NCBI GenBank assembly: GCA_019240405.1
Contig: JAFAYL010000060.1
Location: forward strand, 1 to 40,988
From: Acidobacteriaceae bacterium
Lineage (GTDB): Bacteria > Acidobacteriota > Terriglobia > Bryobacterales > Bryobacteraceae
Reading direction: 5' to 3'
DNA: 40,988 nt
Part shown: positions 1-7,780 of the stretch, piece after piece
How the letters are laid out: every line of letters begins with the position of its first letter
Numbering within the stretch: the stretch's first letter is position 1
The notes under the pieces: generated by a model
Told to the model about the DNA's origin: nothing
What the model saw: only the letters and a program-made list of their open reading frames with translations
The model's database searches: none
Position numbers and translations under genes: made by a program

Positions 1-402
1 GAAATGGGCATCTACGCCATCGGCCGCCTCGAGCTTTCCAAGCAGTTCGAGCACGAAGAAGACCCCCAGGTCCGCGCCTCGCTCATCGAAGCGCAAGTTT
101 TCCTCACCTATCGAAAAGACCTCAACAACCTGAGCATCCAGGAAGGCCGCCTGCGCAAGCAGCGTGAAAAAGATCAAGCCGAGCTACAGAAGCTGCAACA
201 CGAGCGTAAACAGCGCCGTGAGAATCAGATGACGCAAGCCTGGCAGCTTTATCATCAGGCCCAAAAAGCCGGAGAGGTGTTCGATGCCGCCGAATTTGGC
301 TTCGAATTTTCAACCGGAGAAGTGGAGCGTCACGCCGCCGAGGTGAAGAAGAATTGCGCCATCCGCAACCTCACCTACTACGATCAAAAACGCGCCGCCT
401 GA
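1..402 (+). CDS. Unknown coiled-coil protein, 5' end outside window
   Basis: The reading frame is open from the first base, so the true start may lie upstream; the first visible ATG is at position 4. The visible 132 residues are strongly charged, with a Lys/Arg/Glu/Gln-rich middle (about residues 45-75) that looks like a long helix or coiled coil, followed by a less charged C-terminal part ending in two alanines. I do not recognise a family. No signal peptide or membrane segment is visible. The stop is followed by a GC-rich repeat-like sequence and then by padR, so it is probably not in the padR operon. Function unknown; that it is coding is likely from the length and the codon pattern. Confidence 0.6.
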   Translation, partial: EMGIYAIGRLELSKQFEHEEDPQVRASLIEAQVFLTYRKDLNNLSIQEGRLRKQREKDQAELQKLQHERKQRRENQMTQAWQLYHQAQKAGEVFDAAEFGFEFSTGEVERHAAEVKKNCAIRNLTYYDQKRAA

Positions 403-404
403 TG

Positions 405-440
405 TAGGGGCCGGGCCATGCCGGGCCCGAACCCGGCCCG
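405..440. repeat. GC-rich intergenic dyad element, copy 1
   Basis: Just after the stop codon lies GTAGGGGCCGGGCC, a CAT loop and GCCGGGCCCG, an imperfect GC hairpin. A similar element with the same GTAGGGGCCG opening occurs at 7739-7766. Both are intergenic, which suggests a dispersed REP-like element; it may also act as a terminator for the preceding gene, although no T-run follows. Confidence 0.35.
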
Positions 441-477
441 ATCTGCTCTCCTGGTCTGCAACCGGATTCCACTGATG

Positions 478-486
478 TGTTAGATT
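478..486 (+). promoter_or_regulatory. Extended -10 promoter element of padR
   Basis: TG-T-TAGATT fits an extended -10 element (TGnTAnnnT). Its last base is 8 nt before the ATG at 495, so the transcript would start at or next to the start codon. No convincing -35 hexamer is visible, as is usual for extended -10 promoters. Confidence 0.4.
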
Positions 487-494
487 CAAGCGGA

Positions 495-848
495 ATGTCT
501 ACAGTAGACCATCTACGGGAATCGCCACTGGAATTTCTCCAGGGCACGCTTGAAGTCCTCATCCTGCGCAGCCTCCAAATTGCGCCCAATCACGCCTACG
601 GGATTTCGCAATTCATCCGGCAGCAGTCCGAAGACGACTTCGTCGTCGACAACGGTTCGTTATATCCGGCGCTTCAGCGGTTGTTGCAGCGGGAATGGAT
701 TACGGGTGAATGGAAGTTATCGCCAAACGGGAGGCGCGCGCGATATTACAAGCTCACGGCCTTGGGGCGCAAACAACTGGTAAAGTCACAGTCCGAATGG
801 CGGCGGTTCGTTCAGGCGATGAGCCGAATTCTGGAGCCGCAGCGATGA
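495..848 (+). CDS. PadR family transcriptional regulator
   Basis: A 117-residue winged-helix regulator of the PadR family. The family hallmarks are visible: [13 protein letters not shown] near residues 15-27, the wing/recognition motif [10 protein letters not shown] at 54-63 and RYYKLTALG at 83-91. I start it at ATG 495; an in-frame GTG at 477 would only add six residues of no family character. There is no Shine-Dalgarno sequence before 495, but an extended -10 is 8 nt upstream and a perfect 13-bp dyad covers 497-509, so short-leader transcription and autorepression are likely. The stop codon overlaps the start of the ADOP permease (ATGA), giving translational coupling. In Acidobacteriota such PadR-ADOP pairs are very common; the inducing signal is unknown. 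Confidence 0.9.
   Translation: MSTVDHLRESPLEFLQGTLEVLILRSLQIAPNHAYGISQFIRQQSEDDFVVDNGSLYPALQRLLQREWITGEWKLSPNGRRARYYKLTALGRKQLVKSQSEWRRFVQAMSRILEPQR
497..509. promoter_or_regulatory. Candidate PadR operator, perfect dyad over the start codon
   Basis: GTCTAC-A-GTAGAC is a perfect inverted repeat with a one-base centre. It begins on the G of the padR ATG and sits directly downstream of the predicted transcription start, so a bound dimer would block initiation. PadR proteins usually bind dyads in their own promoters, so autoregulation is the natural inference. Confidence 0.5.
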
Positions 849-3475
849 TGCGCGAGTGGTGGGCAAAAGTTCGGGGGGCGGTCTTAGGGCGCGGCGACTT
901 GGCGGATCTGCGCGATGAAATCGAGTCTCATTTCGAACTCGCGCGCGAAGCGAACGAGGCGCGCGGCATGAGTCCCGAACAGGCGCGGCGCGAGGCGGCT
1001 CGCGAAATCGGCAACAAAACACTGCTTAAAGAGAACGCGCGCGAAGCCTGGAAGTTCCCGCGCTGGGAGAGCTTTTGGCAGGATCTGCGCTGCGCCGTGC
1101 GCGGCTTCCGCAAATCGCCGGGCTTTACTGCAGCGGTACTTCTGACACTCGCACTCGGTATCGGCGTGAATACCGCAATTTTCAGCGTGGTGTACGCGGT
1201 CCTGCTTCGGCCTTTGCCATATCCGGCAAGCGAACGACTGGTGTGGCTTGGTGAATCGGCCGGCAAGGCGATCGACATTGCCATAACGTGGCTGAATTTT
1301 GAGCATTGGCGGGCTGAAAATCACAGCTTTGAAGAGATGGCCGGATTTCACACTGAGGATTTCACACTCACTGGCCGCGGCGACGCTGTCCTCACGCATG
1401 CCGGCGTCGTTACCAGCGCGTTTTTTGAGCTAACCGGCGCGCGGCCGCTCTTTGGAAGGCTGTTCGCCAGGGCTGACGAGAAGTCCGGCGCGGCGGACAT
1501 CGTTGTCTTGGGTTACGACTTCTGGAATCGCAGGCTGGGCGGGGATCCCGGTGTAGTTGGCACAACGCTCGACTTGAACGGCACGGGTTACCAGGTTGTT
1601 GGCGTCCTCGCCCCCTCGCCGAAATTTTTCGAGCGGCCGTTTGACTTTTGCCTGCCGTTAGGTCCACGCGAGGACCGCTTGAATCGCGGACATCACAGAT
1701 CGATGCACGTGTTAGGCCGCTTGAGACCGGGCGTAACGCTCGCCGGGGCCCGAACAGATCTCGATCAGATTATGCGGCGTCTCGATTTAGGCGATCCTTC
1801 GACCGAGAAAGGGCACCGGTCTTATGCCGAATATCTGATGGAGACGCGCACGGGAGAGATCCGGCCCACGCTCGTGATGCTGATGGGCGCGGTGCTTCTT
1901 GTTTTGGTGCTCGCATGTGCAAACGTCTCGAATCTGCTGTTGGCGCGCAGCACGGAACGGGTACGGGAACTGGCAATTCGTTCGGCTATCGGAGCGGGCC
2001 GCGCGCGATTGGCGCGGCAACTGTTCACAGAAACTCTGCTGCTCACATTTGGGGGTGGCGCCGCTGGAGTCGGGCTTGCCGCAGTTTGTTTACGTTTGTT
2101 GCAGCATGTGGCGCCCCCGGATATTCCGCGGCTCTCGGAGGTTTCGCTTGATGTTCCGGTGCTGGCATTTGCGTGTGTGGCCAGCCTCATTTCAGGTTTA
2201 ATCGCAGGCATGACACCGGTCAGGAGCGCGAACAAGCTTGATTTGACCACAGCATTGAAAGAAGGCTCGGCGGCCAGCGGACGAATGCGCCATGCACTCG
2301 GCAATCTGCTCGTCGCCGGCGAAGTAGCCGCGACCGTTGTACTGGCTTTTGCCGCGGGGCTGCTGGTTCGAAGCCTGGCGATCGCGCAAACTACGTACCC
2401 AGGTTTTGAGCCAAGTCACGTGTTGGCGCTCGAACTCCAGTTGCCGCCCGGATCTTATAAAACTGACAACGCCGTAGAGACGTTTTACAAAAGTTTGAAC
2501 GAGAGGCTGCGTCGCGAACCGGGCGTCGAGGCTGTTGGGTCAGTGAACTGCCCGCCTTCCGCAGGGGATTGTAGCGACTGGTGGTACTCGGTAGCGGGAC
2601 GGGCTGTGCGGAGCCGGGAAGACGTTCCTCTAACGCTCCAAAACGTTGCTGACGCGGACTACTTTCGAACGATGCGGATTCCGATCAAAGCGGGCCGTGA
2701 TTTCAGCAGCGCCGATCAGGCAGGCACTCTGCGGGTCACGATTGTAAACGAAACGCTTGCGCGAAAGTGGTGGCGTTCTCCAGTCGAAGCCATCGGGCGG
2801 CTAATCAAGCTAGGCGGCCCTTTCAACGAAGGGCCGTTGCTTCAGATTATTGGTGTTGCTGGCGACGTGAGTCAGATGGGCCTAGATACGATGCCGGAGC
2901 CCGAAATCTATTCTCCGTTTTCGCTGAATCCCTCACGGGCGATGGTTGTGATGATCCGAACAGCAGTGGATCCGGGATCTCTAGCTCACGCGGTGCGCCG
3001 CGACCTTGCCTCAGTCGATCACAACATTCCGATCCAATCTCTAAAACCGTTCTCAAAGTGGCTGGCGGCACCGCTCGCTAAACGGCGCTTCACAACCTTC
3101 TTACTTGGAGTTTTCGCCACGCTTGCGTTCGCTCTTGCCGGCATCGGCATTTATGGCGTCCTTAATTACTGGGTGAAAGCGCGCCAGCGCGAGATTGCCG
3201 TGCGCATGGCACTCGGAGCACAGAATTCGCGGCTTGTGGCGTGGGCCGGCTCGCATATGGGGCGACTCGTCGCAGCCGGCATTGTCGCCGGGCTTGCAGC
3301 AAGCTGGGCGGCTTCCCGCTGGCTGAGCAGCCTCGTTTTTCAGGTTTCGCCGCGTAGCCCGTCCATGCTGCTGCTAGCGCTGGCTGCTGTCGTCTTTACC
3401 GCATCGCTTGCCGCTGCTGTACCTTTTTGGCGCGCTATCCACACCGACGTCGTCGGCAACCTGCACGATTTCTGA
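845..3475 (+). CDS. ADOP family FtsX/MacB-type permease, PadR-linked
   Basis: An 876-residue membrane protein of the acidobacterial duplicated orphan permease type: two FtsX/MacB_PCD modules in one chain with no ATPase gene beside it. The first 80 residues form the prefix domain found in PadR-linked members ([19 protein letters not shown]). The first membrane segment follows [20 protein letters not shown], a large extracytoplasmic domain comes next, then a central cluster of helices with the [20 protein letters not shown] loop, a second periplasmic domain, and C-terminal helices with [13 protein letters not shown]. Tandem ATGs at 845 and 848 are both possible starts; both overlap the padR stop. 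By analogy with MacB it may work in export or lipoprotein/stress responses, but the substrate and partner ATPase are unknown. Confidence 0.92.
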   Translation: MMREWWAKVRGAVLGRGDLADLRDEIESHFELAREANEARGMSPEQARREAAREIGNKTLLKENAREAWKFPRWESFWQDLRCAVRGFRKSPGFTAAVLLTLALGIGVNTAIFSVVYAVLLRPLPYPASERLVWLGESAGKAIDIAITWLNFEHWRAENHSFEEMAGFHTEDFTLTGRGDAVLTHAGVVTSAFFELTGARPLFGRLFARADEKSGAADIVVLGYDFWNRRLGGDPGVVGTTLDLNGTGYQVVGVLAPSPKFFERPFDFCLPLGPREDRLNRGHHRSMHVLGRLRPGVTLAGARTDLDQIMRRLDLGDPSTEKGHRSYAEYLMETRTGEIRPTLVMLMGAVLLVLVLACANVSNLLLARSTERVRELAIRSAIGAGRARLARQLFTETLLLTFGGGAAGVGLAAVCLRLLQHVAPPDIPRLSEVSLDVPVLAFACVASLISGLIAGMTPVRSANKLDLTTALKEGSAASGRMRHALGNLLVAGEVAATVVLAFAAGLLVRSLAIAQTTYPGFEPSHVLALELQLPPGSYKTDNAVETFYKSLNERLRREPGVEAVGSVNCPPSAGDCSDWWYSVAGRAVRSREDVPLTLQNVADADYFRTMRIPIKAGRDFSSADQAGTLRVTIVNETLARKWWRSPVEAIGRLIKLGGPFNEGPLLQIIGVAGDVSQMGLDTMPEPEIYSPFSLNPSRAMVVMIRTAVDPGSLAHAVRRDLASVDHNIPIQSLKPFSKWLAAPLAKRRFTTFLLGVFATLAFALAGIGIYGVLNYWVKARQREIAVRMALGAQNSRLVAWAGSHMGRLVAAGIVAGLAASWAASRWLSSLVFQVSPRSPSMLLLALAAVVFTASLAAAVPFWRAIHTDVVGNLHDF

Positions 3476-3513
3476 GCAGTGACTGCCTGCTATCGCGCTA
3501 ACGGCTTAGCAGC

Positions 3514-4518
3514 TCAGACTGTTTCCCACCGTCCCGTCCCGGCTGCTCGAAACACGGCTTCAATGGCCGCCATGTTGGCGCGCGCGTCCTCCAGCGGGAC
3601 AGGTACGTCGCTATCCTCTTGAATCGCCTTTGAAAACAAATCTCCCTGCACCGTATACTGATCGCACGTCGCAAATTCCTCCGCGCGTGCGCTTCGTCCG
3701 GCCAGTTCAGAACCATCGTCGATAAAAATGCGCGTCGGCCGGTCTGGCGGAATGTTGTACGGGATCTCGATCTCGATGCGCCCGTGCGTTCCCAAGATCT
3801 GCATGCGCTGAAACGGAACCATCTGCGTGCTGCATGTGAAAATCGCCTGGCCCGGCGCAAAGTCCAGAATCGCCGAGCTCAGCCGGTCAATCCTCATCTC
3901 TGGATCGCGCTCGATCGCGCTCGCCGCGCGTACCGGCTCGCGGTCGAATAGGAAACGCGCCATTGTAATCGGGTAACATCCGATATCCATGAGCGCGCCG
4001 CCGCCGGTCTCCCGCATATTTCTAATATTCTTCGGATCTCTATTGAAGTAGCTGAACGTGCTCGTAACCGCCTGCAATGCGCCGGTCCGCCCGCTTCGCA
4101 CAATCTCCCGCGCCCGTAACCACTCGGGATGCGTTCTCACCATGAATGCCTCCCCGATCTTCACGTGCATCCTGTCTCGCACTGCAATCAACCGGTCGGC
4201 CTCTTCGACCGACATCGCAATTGGCTTTTCGCACAAAACATGCTTGCCCGCCTCTGCGGCCTTGATTGACCAGGGCACATGCAAATGGTTCGGCAGCGGA
4301 TTATAAACCGCTTCAACCTGCTCGTCGGCTAATAGCTCCTCGTACGATCCATATGCCTTCCAAATGCCTAGTCGCGCGGCGGCCTCGCGGGCCCGCTCAC
4401 CGTCTCGCGAAGCAATCGCCACAATCTCGGTTCGCTCACCTTTGCGCATCGCGGGAATCACCTTTTTCATCGCAATCCCCGCTCCACTAAGCACGCCCCA
4501 CCGGACCTTTGCGGCCAT
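3514..4518 (-). CDS. Gfo/Idh/MocA family NAD(P)-dependent oxidoreductase
   Basis: A 334-residue protein with the Gfo/Idh/MocA architecture: an N-terminal Rossmann domain opening with VRWGVLSGAGIA, the sheet-helix region with NPLPNHLH at 73-80 and the diagnostic EKP at 97-99, whose lysine is catalytic in the family; then the C-terminal alpha/beta domain with GGGALMDIGCYPI. Length fits the family (330-370). Members oxidise or reduce sugars, inositols and dihydrodiols; the substrate cannot be read from sequence. The gene runs toward the ADOP permease (38-bp gap) and its ATG is only 27 bp from the divergent pyrophosphatase start, so the two must share or overlap promoters. Confidence 0.92.
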   Translation of the reverse strand: MAAKVRWGVLSGAGIAMKKVIPAMRKGERTEIVAIASRDGERAREAAARLGIWKAYGSYEELLADEQVEAVYNPLPNHLHVPWSIKAAEAGKHVLCEKPIAMSVEEADRLIAVRDRMHVKIGEAFMVRTHPEWLRAREIVRSGRTGALQAVTSTFSYFNRDPKNIRNMRETGGGALMDIGCYPITMARFLFDREPVRAASAIERDPEMRIDRLSSAILDFAPGQAIFTCSTQMVPFQRMQILGTHGRIEIEIPYNIPPDRPTRIFIDDGSELAGRSARAEEFATCDQYTVQGDLFSKAIQEDSDVPVPLEDARANMAAIEAVFRAAGTGRWETV

Positions 4519-4545
4519 GTCACCGAGTCTCGCACCTCTGCTACA

Positions 4546-5103
4546 GTGAAACCCGTGAAACTTTACGACATCGATCCGGGCCCCGACTGTCCGGAAGTTG
4601 TCCGCGCCATCATCGAGATCCCGAAGAATTCATCGAATAAGTACGAATACGATGGCCGCCTCGGTGTGTTTCGTCTCGATCGCGCCCTCTATTCGCCCAT
4701 GCACTATCCCGGCGATTACGGTTTCATCCCTGGCACTCTCGCCCAGGACGGCGACCCGCTCGATGTTCTAGTCCTCGTCGATGAGCCGAGCTTCACCGGA
4801 TGCCTCATGGAAGTCCGCCCCGTAGGCATTCTGCATATGATCGATGAGAGAGCACTGGATCAGAAAGTCTTGGCCGTCCCCAACCGTAATCCCCGCTTCG
4901 ACAGTATCCATACCATCGATCAGGTGTTCCCGCATTCGCTCAAAGAGATCGAATACTTCTTCTCCATCTACAAAGAGCTGCAAAATGTCAAAACGCAAAT
5001 CAAAGGCTGGGGCAATCCTCGCGAGGTCCGCAAAATGATCACCGAATGCCGCGAGCATTATCTCGAGCGGTCGAAGAGAAATACTCCCAACGTGGAAACT
5101 TAA
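4546..5103 (+). CDS. ppa: Inorganic pyrophosphatase, family I
   Basis: A soluble family I pyrophosphatase of 185 residues that hydrolyses pyrophosphate to drive biosynthetic reactions. The family signature DGDPLD is at residues 68-73, its acidic residues being Mg2+ ligands. Also typical are the KYEYD (32-36) and YPGDYGFIPGT (54-64) segments. Start is GTG at 4546; a second in-frame GTG at 4555 is possible, and no ATG is available. It is divergent from the Gfo/Idh gene with 27 bp between starts. Its last 65 bp overlap the antisense 3' end of the DUF433 gene, an unusually deep convergent overlap. Confidence 0.95.
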   Translation: MKPVKLYDIDPGPDCPEVVRAIIEIPKNSSNKYEYDGRLGVFRLDRALYSPMHYPGDYGFIPGTLAQDGDPLDVLVLVDEPSFTGCLMEVRPVGILHMIDERALDQKVLAVPNRNPRFDSIHTIDQVFPHSLKEIEYFFSIYKELQNVKTQIKGWGNPREVRKMITECREHYLERSKRNTPNVET

Positions 5104-5386
5104 GGCGGAATTCTTTAGAGTCCGGCAATTCAACTCGCTTCACTTCACCGCGTTGAACGAACGCAACCGCGGCCGGTTGCTCCAGCGATGCTTTGGCGAA
5201 CGTAAGCACTTCGTGCACCTGCTCGGGACTCACGACTGGAAACCACGCCAAAAATTCCCTAATCGTGGAGCCTTTGTCGAGGTGTTCGAATAGGGAGAGA
5301 ACGGGAACTCGGGTACCCGCAAAACACCACGCGCCGCCCAATTTCTGCGGATCCCGGTCAACAGCGGGGCAGGCACTCCAGTCCAT
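5039..5386 (-). CDS. DUF433 domain protein
   Basis: The frame is open back to 5512, but the family match begins at MDWSACPAVDRDP, so I place the start at ATG 5386 (ATG 5392 is also in frame), giving about 115 residues. The core FAGTRVPVLSLFEHLDKG, the following helix and the LAWFPVVSPEQV segment are typical of DUF433, a small helix-turn-helix-like fold that often serves as the antitoxin or DNA-binding partner of a PIN-like toxin. No such partner lies next to it here. About 40 extra C-terminal residues extend beyond the domain and are encoded opposite the end of ppa. It follows the DUF2076 gene on the same strand at a short distance and could be co-transcribed. Confidence 0.75.
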   Translation of the reverse strand: MDWSACPAVDRDPQKLGGAWCFAGTRVPVLSLFEHLDKGSTIREFLAWFPVVSPEQVHEVLTFAKASLEQPAAVAFVQRGEVKRVELPDSKEFRLKFPRWEYFSSTARDNARGIR

Positions 5387-5432
5387 GCCCATCAGTCTAG
5401 CGAAACCGCCGATGTAAGCGCTGCCCTCTCGC

Positions 5433-6218
5433 TCAAACGAAATTCGTTCCGCTATCATCGAAACCGCCGCTGTCGCCCAAATCGCCGCTATCGTCGTACT
5501 GCCCTGAGTCATCGAACTGAGCGGAATCGTCTACATTACTCACATCCTCAACGCCGCTCGTATCACCCACATTCGTCGTATCGTCGGGAGCATAAACATC
5601 GTCGCCTGTATTGGGACCGCTCGCCTGGTAGTCACCGCTCGGGCCCAAATCATTCCCGCCCGGCGTGCCGTAATAATTGTTCACGGTCTCCTCCGTCGGG
5701 CCGCCGCCGAATCCCGCCCCGCCAAAGCCGCCGAATCCTGCTCCTCCATAACCGGGGTGCGAGAACAGAGAACGGATACCCTCAAATGCCAGCGCGCCTG
5801 CCGCAACACCCATCGCCGTTTGCGCCGCCCCGCGCAAAAAGCTGGGAGCGCCGCTCGGACTCGGACCCGCAGGGCTGGGCGCCAGATATTGTGGCGGCGG
5901 AGCTGTCCCGTACTGTTGTCCTGATGGAACCGTCGCATAAGCCGGCCGTGGAGCCTCGCTCTGTTGCCCCAGAAAACTTCCGCCCGATGCCGCCTGCCCC
6001 GCCTGGCCTGGATCCTGCAACTGTTGAATCTGCTGCTGTGCATGTTCAAGCGCCAGATTCTGAATTAATACCGTTTGCGTCATCAGATACAGCGCGTCCG
6101 ACCGCGAGCCGATCCGTGTTCGGATAAACTCCTCAGCTTCTGGATCTTTCGGCGGTGCCGGAGTTCGCGCAATCTTCTCCGCCAAGTCGCTCAGCATCTT
6201 TCGTTCATCGGCTGTCAT
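5433..6218 (-). CDS. DUF2076 domain protein with acidic Gly/Asp/Ser tail
   Basis: A 261-residue protein. Residues 1-70 match DUF2076: an opening MTADERKML, the PKDPEAEEFIRTRI segment and the ALYLMTQTVLIQN helix leading into a Gln-rich coiled coil. A Pro/Gly/Ser/Gln-rich linker follows, then a short hydrophobic stretch (about 130-150), a Gly-Phe-rich patch, and a strongly acidic tail made of degenerate DDSG/VDD units. This order is usual for the family, whose role is unknown (proposed periplasmic or envelope-associated). An AGGAAAA ribosome site precedes ATG 6218. The upstream 204 bp separate it from divergent glutamate dehydrogenase; I see no clear operator there. Confidence 0.85.
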   Translation of the reverse strand: MTADERKMLSDLAEKIARTPAPPKDPEAEEFIRTRIGSRSDALYLMTQTVLIQNLALEHAQQQIQQLQDPGQAGQAASGGSFLGQQSEAPRPAYATVPSGQQYGTAPPPQYLAPSPAGPSPSGAPSFLRGAAQTAMGVAAGALAFEGIRSLFSHPGYGGAGFGGFGGAGFGGGPTEETVNNYYGTPGGNDLGPSGDYQASGPNTGDDVYAPDDTTNVGDTSGVEDVSNVDDSAQFDDSGQYDDSGDLGDSGGFDDSGTNFV

Positions 6219-6422
6219 GGGTAATTTTCCTGATTAAGGAGACGTCCAAACAGACGCTAGCGTTTGCGCATTTGTTCGGAAAAAGGAAGGTTGCAAGCCG
6301 CCCTCGCTTCGTGACACTGTAAGAAAATGAAGACGCCGTCCGCGCAAGTCTTTCCACGCGCGAAAGATCCGTTCCGCGAGTCGTCTGTAAGGTTGCATGA
6401 ATCCTACTGAGGAGACCTGTAA

Positions 6423-7700
6423 ATGCTTTTAGAAGCGACCCCGTCTGTCGTCGACCAGGAAATCAATCCATGGCAATCGGCTGCCCATCGTTTCGATGAA
6501 GCCGCTCTGTTGCTGAGACTCGATGACGGCATGTGCAAAGTGTTGCGCATGCCCTCTATGGAGCTGACCGTTAATTTCCCGGTCACTTTAGATGACGGCC
6601 GCATCGAACTGTTCACCGGGTATCGTGTCCAACATTCGATCGCCAGAGGTCCCGCCAAAGGAGGAATTCGCTTCGCCCCCGACGTATCGCTCGATGAAGT
6701 CCGTGCCTTAGCCGCTTGGATGACCTGGAAGTGTGCGGTCGTGAACATTCCCTTCGGCGGCGGTAAAGGCGGTGTGATTTGTGAGCCGCAATTGCTCAGT
6801 GAATCGGAACTAGAGCGAATCACACGCCGCTACACTGCCGAAATTTCAGAATTCATCGGCCCTGAGCGTGACGTCCCCGCGCCCGACGTGAACACAAACG
6901 AGCAAACCATGGCCTGGATCATGGATACATATTCCATGCATAACCGGCACACGGTCACAGCCGTGGTTACCGGAAAGCCTCTGGAACTAGGCGGTTCACT
7001 CGGCCGTCCCGAAGCAACAGGCCGAGGCTGCATGATCGTCACTATGGAGGCCATGAAGCGCTTCCGCCTCACTCCTGAGAACACACGCGTCATCATTCAG
7101 GGCTTCGGCAACGTCGGGGGCATGGCCGCTCGCCTCATGACGCGCAAGGGGTTCAAAATCACTTGCATCATCGAGTATGATGCGGCGGTTTACAACCCGC
7201 ACGGCCTCGACATCGAATCGCTGATGGCTCACCGGAGCGAAACCGGCTCCATCAAGGGCTTTCCGGAAGCCGAGGACGTGGATCGCTTCGATGCGCTCCT
7301 CATGGATTGCGACGTGCTCATTCCTGCCGCGCGAGAAAATGTCATCACCTCCGCGAATGCCGATCGCATCAAAGCAAAGATTCTCTGTGAAGGAGCTAAT
7401 GGCCCAACTACGTTTGTCGCTGATTCCGTTCTGGCCGAGAAAAGAGTGTTCGTTATTCCCGACATCTTGGCGAACGCTGGCGGCGTCACGGTCTCATATT
7501 TCGAATGGGTGCAGGACCGCCAAGGATACTTTTGGAATGAAGCGCAAGTCAATGAGCGTCTCGAAGAAATAATGGTCACCAGCTTCAACGATGTAATCGC
7601 ATTCGCCGCGAAGCACGCCGTTAACAATCGCACAGCAGCTTATATGCTGGCGCTCGATCGCGTTGCCAACGCGATCCGGCGGCGTGGTCTCTACGCATAA
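6423..7700 (+). CDS. gdhA: Glutamate dehydrogenase (Glu/Leu/Phe/Val family)
   Basis: Catalyses reversible oxidative deamination of glutamate to 2-oxoglutarate and ammonia. The 425-residue length matches the hexameric bacterial/archaeal class. Visible landmarks are GPAKGGIRF at 76-84, the catalytic-lysine motif PFGGGKGG at 110-117, PAPDVNT in the substrate domain, and the dinucleotide motif GFGNVG at 227-232. An acidic residue follows the second Rossmann strand (IIEYD, Glu251), which favours NAD+ over NADP+ but does not prove it. A strong ribosome site (GAGGAG, 6409-6414) precedes ATG 6423. It is transcribed alone; an inverted repeat follows the gene. Confidence 0.95.
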   Translation: MLLEATPSVVDQEINPWQSAAHRFDEAALLLRLDDGMCKVLRMPSMELTVNFPVTLDDGRIELFTGYRVQHSIARGPAKGGIRFAPDVSLDEVRALAAWMTWKCAVVNIPFGGGKGGVICEPQLLSESELERITRRYTAEISEFIGPERDVPAPDVNTNEQTMAWIMDTYSMHNRHTVTAVVTGKPLELGGSLGRPEATGRGCMIVTMEAMKRFRLTPENTRVIIQGFGNVGGMAARLMTRKGFKITCIIEYDAAVYNPHGLDIESLMAHRSETGSIKGFPEAEDVDRFDALLMDCDVLIPAARENVITSANADRIKAKILCEGANGPTTFVADSVLAEKRVFVIPDILANAGGVTVSYFEWVQDRQGYFWNEAQVNERLEEIMVTSFNDVIAFAAKHAVNNRTAAYMLALDRVANAIRRRGLYA

Positions 7701-7714
7701 TTGCTTCTAAAGAA

Positions 7715-7744
7715 CCTACACCACGCGACCCCGGCCCGTGTAGG
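7715..7744. repeat. Inverted repeat after glutamate dehydrogenase
   Basis: CCTACAC at 7715-7721 pairs perfectly with GTGTAGG at 7738-7744 around a 16-nt spacer. It lies between gdhA and mutS and could fold as a hairpin in the gdhA message, but no T-run follows, so a terminator role is uncertain. Confidence 0.35.
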
Positions 7745-7766
7745 GGCCGCGGCACTGCCCGGCCGG
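7739..7766. repeat. GC-rich intergenic dyad element, copy 2
   Basis: Begins TGTAGGGGCCG and continues through CGGCACTGCCCGGCCGG, a GC hairpin. It resembles the element at 405-440 in its opening GTAGGGGCCG and its TGCC-GGCC right arm. The two copies suggest a dispersed REP-type family in this genome. Confidence 0.35.
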
Positions 7767-7780
7767 CTGGCGCATTTCGC

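Noticed and set aside
3497-3510. GCTAA-CGGC-TTAGC as terminator between ADOP and Gfo/Idh genes
   Set aside because: Only a 5-bp stem, AT-rich, with no T-run on either side.
5387-5512. Extended N-terminus of the DUF433 protein back to 5512
   Set aside because: The extension runs into the end of the DUF2076 gene, has no family similarity, and two ATGs at the domain edge are better starts.
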